In this document: positions 1-5,654 of the stretch, one piece after another
Numbering within the stretch: the stretch's first letter is position 1
Layout: each line of letters opens with the position of its first letter
Source of the DNA: Oscillospiraceae bacterium
GTDB lineage: Bacteria > Bacillota > Clostridia > Oscillospirales > Ruminococcaceae
NCBI GenBank assembly: GCA_029240015.1
Contig: JARBTU010000160.1
Span: forward strand, 1 to 5,677
Length of the DNA stretch: 5,677 nt
Direction: 5' to 3'
Position numbers and translations under genes: made by a program
Notes under the pieces: generated by a model
Seen by the model: the letters and a program-made list of their open reading frames with translations, nothing else
Told to the model about the DNA's origin: nothing
The model's database searches: none

Positions 1-192
1 GCTGATAATCACAATTCTCCGCCGGCAGTGATTGAAAAAAATTCGACCCACTTTATGGACAGTTTCAGCAATATCATAGCGGGGTTAAATCTGGACAGTG
101 AAAAAATTCTTCTCTTGGCGCTCATTATTGTATTACTAAACGAAGGTGCGGATACCACTTTGATTTTGGCTCTTTGTTATCTGTTGATTTAA
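1..192 (+). CDS. C-terminal part of an unidentified protein with a hydrophobic tail (5' end outside window)
   Basis: The first reading frame is open from base 1 to a TAA at 190-192, giving the last 63 residues of a protein whose start lies upstream. I do not recognise the family. The first half is polar, rich in Asn, Ser and Asp. From about residue 36 a Leu/Ile-rich stretch (LLLALIIVLL) is followed by a short polar turn (NEGADTT) and a second hydrophobic stretch (LILALCYLLI) that runs to the C-terminus. This looks like two short helices that could sit in or on a membrane, or pack together as a hairpin. Small Clostridia proteins with similar Leu-rich tails around an acidic Gly turn are, from memory, common and mostly uncharacterised. 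The gene converges with comM, and its stop codon adjoins a shared terminator hairpin. That the frame is coding is inferred from its being open through the edge and ending exactly at the terminator. Confidence 0.6.
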   Translation, partial: ADNHNSPPAVIEKNSTHFMDSFSNIIAGLNLDSEKILLLALIIVLLNEGADTTLILALCYLLI

Positions 193-239
193 AAAGCTGT
201 CAGCTGTCCTTTTTATAAAAGGGATGGCGACAGCTTTTT
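191..239. terminator. Bidirectional Rho-independent terminator between convergent genes
   Basis: A perfect 11-bp inverted repeat, AAAAAGCTGTC (191-201) and GACAGCTTTTT (229-239), encloses a smaller hairpin (CCTTTT 208-213 with AAAAGG 217-222). The A/T ends supply a run of T after the stem on either strand, so it can stop transcription from both sides. The left arm overlaps the stop codon of the rightward gene (190-192), and the right arm overlaps the TAA of comM (240-238). The stem is only moderately GC-rich, but its position between two convergent stops makes this reading strong. Confidence 0.8.
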
Positions 240-879
240 ATGTTCTTCCTCTTGTCCAATATTTCCTGTCCAAGCTTCTATACTGAACCGCTTCGGCAAT
301 ATGGCTTGATTGTATCACTTCACTTTGATCCAAATCCGCAATCGTTCTTGATACCTTCAAAACACGGTCGTAAGCTCTTGCCGAAAGACCCATTCTTTCG
401 AAAGCGCTTTGCAAAAGCGCTTTCGCGCTGTCCGATACTTTGCAGGTCTCTAACAGCATGCCCGGTTCTATTCTGGCATTACAGGTTGTTTTGGTGTGTT
501 TAAAACGCTCGTTTTGTATTGCTCTTGCAATGTTGACGCGCTTTTTGATTTGATCTGAAGATTCTGCTTTCTCACTGGAAGAAAGATGTTCAAACTCAAC
601 CGGCATTGCATCAATATGTAAGTCAAGCCTGTCCAAAAGCGGGCCCGAGACTTTTGTCAAATATTTTGACACTCTGGATTCGGGACAGGTACATGGTCTT
701 GTGGGATGTCCGAAATATCCACAGGGGCAAGGATTCATTGCCGCGATCAGCATTACGGAACAAGGATAGGTAAGCGTTCCACTGACGCGGGAAATGGTCA
801 CCTGAGAATCTTCTATCGGCTGTCTTAAAACCTCCAGCGCAGCTCGGGAAAACTCGGGCAGTTCGTCCAAAAACAACAC
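238..879 (-). CDS. comM: C-terminal fragment of ComM/YifB: Walker B, Cys cluster and C-terminal domain
   Basis: The frame is numbered here from GTG at 879, but that codon is an internal Val of the Walker B strand (V-LFLDELPEF) and has no clear ribosome site, so it is not a credible natural start. Homology continues upstream to base 981. A TGA at 987-985 closes this frame just above the join. Visible features are Walker B (about residues 2-7), the family's Cys cluster (C51, C53, C63, C65, a possible metal site that is typical of the family), the DRLDLHIDAMPVEF segment, and the Mg_chelatase_C region with GLSARAYDRVLKVSRTIADLD, whose Arg is expected to act as a sensor. The product ends in TRGRT before a TAA that lies within the terminator stem. 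It lacks Walker A and could not be an ATPase alone. In many genomes dprA lies next to this gene, but it does not here. Confidence 0.6.
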   Translation of the reverse strand: MLFLDELPEFSRAALEVLRQPIEDSQVTISRVSGTLTYPCSVMLIAAMNPCPCGYFGHPTRPCTCPESRVSKYLTKVSGPLLDRLDLHIDAMPVEFEHLSSSEKAESSDQIKKRVNIARAIQNERFKHTKTTCNARIEPGMLLETCKVSDSAKALLQSAFERMGLSARAYDRVLKVSRTIADLDQSEVIQSSHIAEAVQYRSLDRKYWTRGRT

Positions 880-883
880 CCCG

Positions 884-1753
884 TTATGCGCAAGAGAAAG
901 CTCTCCCGGCTTTAGGGTCGTTGTACCCCCTCCTGCAAGCCCGACCGAAGAGATGGTATGGTGAGGCGCTCTGAACGGTCTTGTTCAAAAGTCCCGCTAT
1001 CGAATGGATCTTTGTCGTTTCGATGGACTCTTCAAACGTCATATCGGGCAGAATGGACGGCAATCTTTTGGCGAGCATACTTTTTCCCGATCCGGGCGAA
1101 CCGATTAAAAGTGCGTTGTGCCCTCCTGCCGCTGCGATCTCTAATGCTCTTCTTGCGCCATGCTGTCCTTTGACATCACAAAAATCTGCTTTAGCAACTT
1201 CCTGCAAACCAAATTCTGATGATGATTCCTGAGCCTCAAGTTTTTTTGCTCCCACAAGGAAGTCTACCAGCTGTGTAATATGTTCTATGCCAAAAACGTT
1301 GATTCCTTCCACCACCGCCCCTTCGGCGGCGTTTTTTTGCGGCATAAAGATGCTTTTAAATCCTGAGTTCTTTGCCGTGATAGCCATGGGCAATACGCCC
1401 AGAATCGGTCGGACCTCTCCCGTTAAAGAAAGTTCCCCCACGAAAGCGCATTCATCCAGATTCACCTTCAGCTGCTGGGTCGCACAAAGCATTGCCAAAA
1501 ATAAAGGCAGATCGTAGATAGAACCGGACTTCTTTTGATCCGCGGGTGCGAGATTGATGGTGATCTTCCCTATGGGAAAATCATATCCGCAATTTTTAAG
1601 CGCACTTCTTACCCTGTCACGGCTTTCTCTGATTGCTGCATCAGGCAACCCTACAATATCAAAACTCGGCATTCCTTTGGAAATATCCACTTCAATTTCC
1701 ACCACAAAAGCATCCATTCCCAGAAGTCCAAAGCTATGTAATCTTGAAAACAC
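884..1753 (-). CDS. comM: N-terminal fragment of ComM/YifB: ChlI domain and Walker A
   Basis: This frame begins with GTG at 1753-1751, translated MFSRLHSFGLLGMDAF, the usual N-terminus of the family. A good Shine-Dalgarno site lies 7 bases upstream, so the start is well supported. The first 165 or so residues are the ChlI-like domain with the conserved stretches VEVD-type, GLPDAAIRESRDRVRSAL and INLAPAD. A linker of about 20 residues follows, then the ATPase core begins at about 190 (DVKGQHGARRALEIAAAGGHN) with Walker A at 218-225. Real homology ends at about residue 257. The last 32 residues are read out of frame and end at TAA (886-884). The fragment could bind nucleotide at most weakly because Walker B, the sensors and the arginine finger are missing. 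If the lesion is a sequencing or assembly error, this is simply the 5' half of an intact comM. Confidence 0.7.
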   Translation of the reverse strand: MFSRLHSFGLLGMDAFVVEIEVDISKGMPSFDIVGLPDAAIRESRDRVRSALKNCGYDFPIGKITINLAPADQKKSGSIYDLPLFLAMLCATQQLKVNLDECAFVGELSLTGEVRPILGVLPMAITAKNSGFKSIFMPQKNAAEGAVVEGINVFGIEHITQLVDFLVGAKKLEAQESSSEFGLQEVAKADFCDVKGQHGARRALEIAAAGGHNALLIGSPGSGKSMLAKRLPSILPDMTFEESIETTKIHSIAGLLNKTVQSASPYHLFGRACRRGYNDPKAGRAFSCA

Positions 1754-1760
1754 TTTTTAA

Positions 1761-1768
1761 CACCTCTT
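1761..1768 (-). promoter_or_regulatory. Ribosome binding site of comM, deciding a GTG start
   Basis: On the minus strand AAGAGGTG is followed by 7 bases (TTAAAAA) and the GTG at 1753. The match to the anti-Shine-Dalgarno sequence and the ideal spacing fix GTG as the start, in agreement with the family N-terminus MFSRLHSFGL. Confidence 0.75.
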
Positions 1769-1787
1769 GCCACTTATTTATTAAATT

Positions 1788-1817
1788 ATCATACCATTTT
1801 TTTACTCTTCATTGCAA
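1788..1817 (-). promoter_or_regulatory. Probable sigma-A promoter of comM with extended -10
   Basis: On the minus strand TTGCAA (1817-1812) and TATGAT (1793-1788) are separated by 18 bases. TG stands one base before the -10 (TGGTATGAT), giving an extended -10 element. Transcription would start near 1780, leaving a short leader of about 27 bases before the GTG. No competence-type control site is recognisable. Confidence 0.65.
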
Positions 1818-1857
1818 CCGATTTTCAACATAATTCTCTTTTTCGGTCAAGAAAAAT

Positions 1858-1873
1858 CTAAATTTAGCTAAAT
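1858..1873. repeat. Overlapping short palindromes, possible operator
   Basis: The bases CTAAATTTAGCTAAAT contain two perfect palindromes, CTAAATTTAG (1858-1867) and ATTTAGCTAAAT (1862-1873), which also form a CTAAAT direct repeat 10 bases apart, about one helical turn. The site is about 40 bases upstream of the comM -35 and about 110 upstream of the exporter -10. A dimeric repressor could bind such a site, but AT-rich palindromes arise readily by chance. Confidence 0.25.
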
Positions 1874-1934
1874 CATACTTTCTGCTCAAAAAAAGTGGCA
1901 TTTTACACATTATTTTACTTGAAAAATCGTTAAT

Positions 1935-1959
1935 TTTTTGCACATTAAATCTGCAAAAA
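1935..1959. promoter_or_regulatory. Inverted repeat TTTTTGCA-N9-TGCAAAAA, candidate operator of the exporter operon
   Basis: Two perfect 8-bp arms (1935-1942 and 1952-1959) flank a 9-base spacer. The arm centres are about 17 bases apart, under two helical turns. The right arm ends a few bases before the weak -35 of the rightward promoter, so its centre lies near -50 relative to the expected start of transcription. That position suits an activator or a repressor that overlaps the polymerase site. As RNA it would be only a weak, AT-rich hairpin without a T-run after it, and it lies upstream of the promoter, so a DNA site is more likely than a terminator. No regulator gene is present in the window. 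Confidence 0.45.
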
Positions 1960-1962
1960 CCC

Positions 1963-1990
1963 TTTCTTTTTTTTGTTTTATCTATATAAT
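1963..1990 (+). promoter_or_regulatory. Probable promoter of the ABC exporter operon, consensus -10 and weak -35
   Basis: TATAAT at 1985-1990 is a perfect sigma-A -10 box. No good -35 stands 16-18 bases upstream: the candidates, TTTCTT (1963-1968, spacer 16) and CTTTCT (1962-1967, spacer 17), match TTGACA poorly. Transcription would begin near 1997, giving a leader of about 64 bases. The weak -35 next to the inverted repeat at 1935-1959 hints at help from an activator, which is inference. Confidence 0.6.
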
Positions 1991-2027
1991 AAAACTTATG
2001 TTTAAAGAAAAGACTATTTCGTTTTAG

Positions 2028-2044
2028 TTCTGCTTAATGCAGAA
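2028..2044 (+). other. Small leader hairpin just upstream of the exporter ribosome site
   Basis: TTCTGC (2028-2033) and GCAGAA (2039-2044) form a perfect 6-bp stem with a TTAAT loop. The stem ends 4 bases before the Shine-Dalgarno site of subunit A. It encloses the first in-frame ATG (2037-2039), which has no ribosome site of its own, and this argues against that ATG as the start. The hairpin could modulate translation or RNA stability, but it is short and may be incidental. Confidence 0.35.
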
Positions 2045-2048
2045 AGGC

Positions 2049-2056
2049 AAGGTGAT
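2049..2056 (+). promoter_or_regulatory. Ribosome binding site of ABC subunit A, deciding a TTG start
   Basis: AAGGTGAT lies about 5 bases before TTG at 2061-2063. It makes TTG the best start although ATG occurs in frame at 2037, which has no purine-rich site upstream. Confidence 0.65.
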
Positions 2057-2060
2057 TATT

Positions 2061-3827
2061 TTGTTTCAGTTACGATGGATTTGGAAAAATCTAAAAGGAT
2101 ACCGCGTTTCTTATATCATTGCGCTGTGTCTAGTTTTAGTGGGCGCAAGCCTTACAATGCTCAACCCGATCATTTCTCAGCATCTTGTGGATCAGGTTAT
2201 CGTCGGCACGACCGATGCCGCCGGCAACGTCGTGCGCCATAAAGAAATGCTGATTCCCCTCTGTTTGGCGCTTGTTTTTGCAATGCTTACCAAGACGATT
2301 GTGTTCTATATCGTCATCATGCTATGTGAACGGGCTTCCCAAGGCGTTGTCCATACACTAAGAGATTATCTTTATCAGAACATGCAAAAGCAAGACATGG
2401 GCTTTTATGACAAGAACCGTACAGGCGATCTGATGACAAGGCTCACCGGAGATATGGATATGATTCGCCATACCGTTGCATGGATTGTGCGTGTCATCAT
2501 TGAAAATGTCTTCTTGTTCATTGCCACCACAGTTTATTTCTTAACAGTGGACATCGTTTTTACGTTGGTGTTGCTCGCCATTACGCCGTTGATTTATTTT
2601 GTTACCAAAAAGTTTTCCAGAACGGTAAGACCACTTTATGTCGACCTTCGCGAAAAGCTTTCCAATCTTAACACCAGCGCACAGGAAAACATTTCGGGCA
2701 ACCGTGTGGTAAGAGCTTTTGCGAGAGAAGATTTTGAAAACCAAAAGTTTGACGAAAAAAACACAGAATACATGAAAGCGAGCTTGAAATCGACCTTCAC
2801 ATGGCTTCGGTTCTTCCCTGCCATTGAATCTCTTGCCCAGTCATTGACCGTTGTTACCTTGTTAATTGGCGGATATTTTATCATCATCGGCAGACTTTCT
2901 TTGGGTGAGCTTTTGGCGTTCTCCTCTCTTTCATGGACACTGGCCAATCCAATGAGAATGATGGGTATGTTGCTCAACGACCTCCAGCGTTTTTTTGCTA
3001 GTTCCTCAAAAGTTATCGAGCTTTATTATTCCCATCCGACCATTGTGAATCGTTACGACTGTGTCACAAGTGACCAGCGGTTCAAAGGTAAAGTGGAATT
3101 TAAAAATGTCTCTTTAAAGTTTAATGAGGGTGAAATCTTAAAAAATATTTCGTTCTGCGTCGAACCCGGCGAGACCGTCGCGATCATGGGCAACACCGGG
3201 TCGGGTAAAACACTTCTTACCAATCTGATTCCTCGACTTTATGACGCAACAGACGGCGAAGTGGTTGTGGACGGAGTAGATGTCCGCTTTTGGGATAAAG
3301 CTTCTTTGCGAAAGAACATCGGTATGGCGACACAGGATGTGTTTTTGTTCTCCGACACCGTTGACGGAAACATTGCCTATGGTGATTCGTCTGTCACCGA
3401 AGACGAAACCAAGCAGTTTGCGCATCTTGCCTCCGCGGACTTTATCTATAAGATGGAGGACGGTTTCGATACGCTGATTGGCGAGCGCGGTGTGGGTCTT
3501 TCGGGCGGTCAAAAACAGCGTATCGCTTTGGCTCGTGCACTTGCCATACGCCCTTCGATTTTGATTTTGGACGACACCACGTCCGCTGTTGACCTGGAAA
3601 CCGAAAAGTTTATTCAGCAAAGCCTGAAAGGTCTTGATTTTTCCTGTACCAAATTTATTATCGCACAAAGAACATCAACGACCAAAAACGCGGATAAAAT
3701 CATTATCCTCCATGACGGCGAAATCGTTGAGTGCGGCACGCATGACGAGCTTCTAAGCAATAACGGATTTTACAGCGAAATCTATGCTCTTCAAAACGAC
3801 GACTGCACCAGCACTTTATGTTCATAA
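2061..3827 (+). CDS. Heterodimeric ABC exporter, subunit A (degenerate catalytic residues, intact LSGGQ)
   Basis: This is a half-transporter of 588 residues: a six-helix type IV exporter membrane domain (about 15-300) fused to an ATP-binding domain (about 345-580), placed in the cytoplasmic membrane. It starts at TTG 2061, giving MFQLRWIWKNLKGYR. The in-frame ATG at 2037 would add eight residues. The membrane domain carries the usual QDMGFYDKNRTGDLMTRLTGD coupling region. The ATPase has Walker A GNTGSGKT (377-384), Q-loop Gln425, signature LSGGQ (480-484) and Walker B ILILDD (500-505). Asp505 replaces the catalytic Glu, and the switch His is Gln536 (IIAQR). This Asp/Gln pair is the hallmark of the degenerate subunit in exporters such as TM287/288. 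Its LSGGQ should complete the consensus ATP site of subunit B. Such pairs export drugs, lipids or peptides; the substrate here is unknown. The C-terminus is unusual in having two Cys (CTSTLCS). Subunit B follows after 39 bases. Confidence 0.93.
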   Translation: MFQLRWIWKNLKGYRVSYIIALCLVLVGASLTMLNPIISQHLVDQVIVGTTDAAGNVVRHKEMLIPLCLALVFAMLTKTIVFYIVIMLCERASQGVVHTLRDYLYQNMQKQDMGFYDKNRTGDLMTRLTGDMDMIRHTVAWIVRVIIENVFLFIATTVYFLTVDIVFTLVLLAITPLIYFVTKKFSRTVRPLYVDLREKLSNLNTSAQENISGNRVVRAFAREDFENQKFDEKNTEYMKASLKSTFTWLRFFPAIESLAQSLTVVTLLIGGYFIIIGRLSLGELLAFSSLSWTLANPMRMMGMLLNDLQRFFASSSKVIELYYSHPTIVNRYDCVTSDQRFKGKVEFKNVSLKFNEGEILKNISFCVEPGETVAIMGNTGSGKTLLTNLIPRLYDATDGEVVVDGVDVRFWDKASLRKNIGMATQDVFLFSDTVDGNIAYGDSSVTEDETKQFAHLASADFIYKMEDGFDTLIGERGVGLSGGQKQRIALARALAIRPSILILDDTTSAVDLETEKFIQQSLKGLDFSCTKFIIAQRTSTTKNADKIIILHDGEIVECGTHDELLSNNGFYSEIYALQNDDCTSTLCS

Positions 3828-3850
3828 CCAACTTTGATCTCTTATCCGGA

Positions 3851-3858
3851 AAGGAGTG
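3851..3858 (+). promoter_or_regulatory. Ribosome binding site of ABC subunit B, deciding a TTG start
   Basis: AAGGAGTG, with a full AAGGAG core at 3851-3856, lies 8-10 bases before TTG at 3867-3869. The longer frame, which opens with a TTG at 3834, would read through this site and has no ribosome site of its own. The downstream TTG is therefore preferred. Confidence 0.7.
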
Positions 3859-3866
3859 CATTTTCT

Positions 3867-5639
3867 TTGGCAAGAAATAAATTTGACGTGGACGAAACGC
3901 TCGAGACCCCCTTTAACCTGAGCCATCTGAAACGAGCGACCAAATACATAAAAAAACACAGTTTCTCTATGATACTGTCCCTTATTCTAAGCGCCGTTGG
4001 CGTGATTGCAACACTTTTTGGCCCAAAAATTATTCAATATGCGCTGGACAAAACCATCCCCGACAAGAATATCCCTCAGCTCATTTTTCTTTCGGTGATC
4101 CTTCTCCTCACCATTGTTTTAAGCGTGACCCTGACAACCATCCGTTCCCGTATTATGACGAGAGTCGGACAGGAAATCATCTATGATATCAGAAAAGACT
4201 TGTTTGCACATCTTCAGCGTCTTCCTTTTCAATATTACGACGACCGTCCGCACGGAAAGATTCTGACGCGTATTATCCACTATGTCAATAATGTGTCCGA
4301 TATGCTTTCAAACGGAATCATTAACTTTATTCTTGAAATCTTCAATCTGCTTTTTATATTGGTCTTCATGTTTGCAACCAGCGTCAAACTTTCCCTTATC
4401 GTTCTGGCAGGGCTTCCGATTTTCCTTGTTGTGATGTTCTTCTTAAAGCCAATTCAGCGAAAAACATGGCAGCAAGTGTCTAACAAAAGTTCTAACATGA
4501 ACGCTTATCTCCATGAAAGTCTTGACGGAGCGAAAATTACACAGATTTTTACCCGTGAAGAAGAAAATAAAGAGATTTTCGGCAAGCTTAACGGCGGATA
4601 CCGAAAAGCATGGCTGAGAGCCCAGTACTTCGGGAACTTGGTATGGGTTGCCGTAGACAATATCTCCACTTGGGTGGTTGCCGCGCTTTATCTGATTGGT
4701 GTTTTATTCCTTGAGCCGATGGTTTCTTTCGGAATCATTTTTGCCATGACCTCTTACGCGGCAAGATTCTGGCAGCCAATACTTAACCTTGCAAACCTTT
4801 ATAACAACTTTATCAACTCGATTGCCTATCTGGAGCGTATCTTTGAAACCATGGATGAGCCCGTAACCGTTGATGATGCTGATGACGCATATGAGCTTCC
4901 TCAAATCACGGGACAGGTGTCTTTTGACCATGTGACATTCTCTTATGACGGAACCAAAAACATTTTGGAAGATGTGAGCTTTGATATTACGCCGGGCGAA
5001 AGCATTGCGCTTGTCGGTCCTACCGGAGCAGGTAAAACGACCATTGTCAACCTCATCTCCCGTTTTTACAACATAAACGATGGTGCGGTTTTAATTGACG
5101 GCCACGATGTGTCCAAAGTAACGCTAAATTCGCTCCGTTCACAGCTGGGTATCATGCTTCAGGACAGTTTCATCTTCTCTGGAACCATTCTCGATAATCT
5201 CCGCTATGGCAAGCTTGACGCCACATCGGATGAGGTCCGTGTAGCCTGCGAAACAGTTTGTGCCAACGAGTTTATCTCCCAAATGGAAAATGGCTATTTT
5301 ACCGAGGTAAACGAGCGAGGGAGCAGGCTTTCTCAAGGACAGAAACAGCTGATCGCTTTTGCAAGGACACTGCTTGCCGACCCAAAAGTTTTGATTTTGG
5401 ATGAAGCGACTTCTTCCATCGACGCCAAGACCGAAAGACAGCTCCAACAGGGTCTCAATGAACTCTTAAAGGGCAGAACATCATTTATTATCGCGCATAG
5501 ACTTTCGACCATCAAAAACTGCGATAAAATCATGTATGTTTCAAATAAAGGCATTACTGAATGCGGAACCCACGACGAACTTATCGCTAAACGCGGCGAT
5601 TATTATAAGCTTTATACCGCACAACTTCAGGAAGCGTAA
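3867..5639 (+). CDS. Heterodimeric ABC exporter, subunit B (intact catalytic residues, LSQGQ signature)
   Basis: This is the partner half-transporter, 590 residues from TTG 3867 (MARNKFDVDETLETPFNL, from memory a common N-terminus for this subunit type in Clostridia). The upstream in-frame TTG at 3834 would add eleven residues that span the ribosome site. A membrane domain with six predicted helices (about 35-325) precedes an ATPase domain (about 350-585) with an aromatic A-loop (FSYDG), Walker A GPTGAGKT (384-391), Q-loop Gln432, Walker B LILDE with catalytic Glu513, and switch His544 (IIAHRLSTI). Its signature is LSQGQ (488-492) instead of LSGGQ. The preceding X-loop reads TEVNERG where TEVGERG is usual. 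With subunit A it should form one consensus site (its own Walker motifs plus the partner's LSGGQ) and one degenerate site. The two genes are clearly co-transcribed. A third gene begins 15 bases after the stop, so no terminator intervenes. Confidence 0.93.
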   Translation: MARNKFDVDETLETPFNLSHLKRATKYIKKHSFSMILSLILSAVGVIATLFGPKIIQYALDKTIPDKNIPQLIFLSVILLLTIVLSVTLTTIRSRIMTRVGQEIIYDIRKDLFAHLQRLPFQYYDDRPHGKILTRIIHYVNNVSDMLSNGIINFILEIFNLLFILVFMFATSVKLSLIVLAGLPIFLVVMFFLKPIQRKTWQQVSNKSSNMNAYLHESLDGAKITQIFTREEENKEIFGKLNGGYRKAWLRAQYFGNLVWVAVDNISTWVVAALYLIGVLFLEPMVSFGIIFAMTSYAARFWQPILNLANLYNNFINSIAYLERIFETMDEPVTVDDADDAYELPQITGQVSFDHVTFSYDGTKNILEDVSFDITPGESIALVGPTGAGKTTIVNLISRFYNINDGAVLIDGHDVSKVTLNSLRSQLGIMLQDSFIFSGTILDNLRYGKLDATSDEVRVACETVCANEFISQMENGYFTEVNERGSRLSQGQKQLIAFARTLLADPKVLILDEATSSIDAKTERQLQQGLNELLKGRTSFIIAHRLSTIKNCDKIMYVSNKGITECGTHDELIAKRGDYYKLYTAQLQEA

Positions 5640-5640
5640 A

Positions 5641-5647
5641 AAGGAGG
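5641..5647 (+). promoter_or_regulatory. Strong ribosome binding site of the third operon gene
   Basis: AAGGAGG directly follows the stop of subunit B and is 7 bases from ATG at 5655. An earlier ATG (5648) touches the Shine-Dalgarno and runs into TAA after four codons, so it is excluded. Confidence 0.8.
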
Positions 5648-5654
5648 ATGAATC

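Larger units (their letters stand above)
238..1753 (-). pseudogene. comM: ComM/YifB-family Mg-chelatase-like AAA+ ATPase, frameshifted
   Basis: The intact family is an AAA+ ATPase of about 500-510 residues. In Vibrio its member ComM is a hexameric branch-migration helicase that helps integrate DNA taken up in natural transformation. Two frames here join into about 504 residues with the complete family layout: an N-terminal ChlI-like domain (about 1-165), an ATPase core with Walker A GSPGSGKS (218-225) and Walker B LFLDEL (about 293-298), a Cys cluster NPCPCGYFG...CTC (about 341-356), and a C-terminal domain with the LSARAYDR motif. The N-terminal frame is homologous down to base 983. From base 981 homology continues in another frame (RPFRAPHHTIS...LAHNG). 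The join lacks about seven residues normally found between GLL and RPF, so a deletion of roughly 20 bases is likely. With no slippery site, a single intact protein is not expected unless this is an assembly artefact. Both ends of the gene are normal. Confidence 0.85.
1754..2060. other. Divergent AT-rich intergenic region between comM and the ABC exporter operon
   Basis: This stretch of about 300 bases contains no credible gene. Its left third is the comM promoter and leader. The middle has overlapping AT-rich palindromes (1858-1873). The right part carries a perfect inverted repeat (1935-1959), a -10 box (1985-1990) and a leader hairpin (2028-2044). It contains many A and T runs, as is usual for divergent promoter regions. 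I see no tRNA, no riboswitch consensus and no leader terminator with a T-run. Confidence 0.7.

Noticed and set aside
240..503. Rightward open frame of 87 codons starting at the terminator
   Set aside because: It starts in the terminator's right arm without a ribosome site and lies wholly opposite the conserved C-terminal domain of comM.
975..990. Programmed ribosomal frameshift in comM
   Set aside because: The join (AACAAGACC) has no slippery heptamer, internal Shine-Dalgarno or obvious stimulatory structure, and the missing linker residues point to a deletion. The family is not known for recoding.
958..1232. Overlapping rightward open frames of 71-83 codons opposite comM
   Set aside because: They are antisense to strongly conserved comM motifs, have no family likeness or ribosome site, and are explained by the codon pattern of the real gene.
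1935..1959. The inverted repeat read as a Rho-independent terminator
   Set aside because: The stem is AT-rich, has no T-run after its right arm in the rightward direction, and lies upstream of the promoter with no gene ending before it.
2037..2060. ATG at 2037 as the start of ABC subunit A
   Set aside because: It has no ribosome site, lies in a hairpin loop, and would add residues that overlap the good Shine-Dalgarno used by TTG 2061.
1991..2060. Riboswitch or attenuator in the exporter leader
   Set aside because: The leader is only about 64 bases, with a single small hairpin, no terminator and no recognisable aptamer core.
2636..2977. Leftward open frame of 113 codons opposite the membrane domain of subunit A
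   Set aside because: It is antisense to a coherent membrane domain and has no promoter or ribosome site of its own.
3138..3668. Leftward open frame of 176 codons inside ABC subunit A
   Set aside because: It is the antisense image of the ATP-binding domain. The forward frame carries every ABC motif and continues beyond this stretch on both sides, and the reverse product resembles nothing I know.
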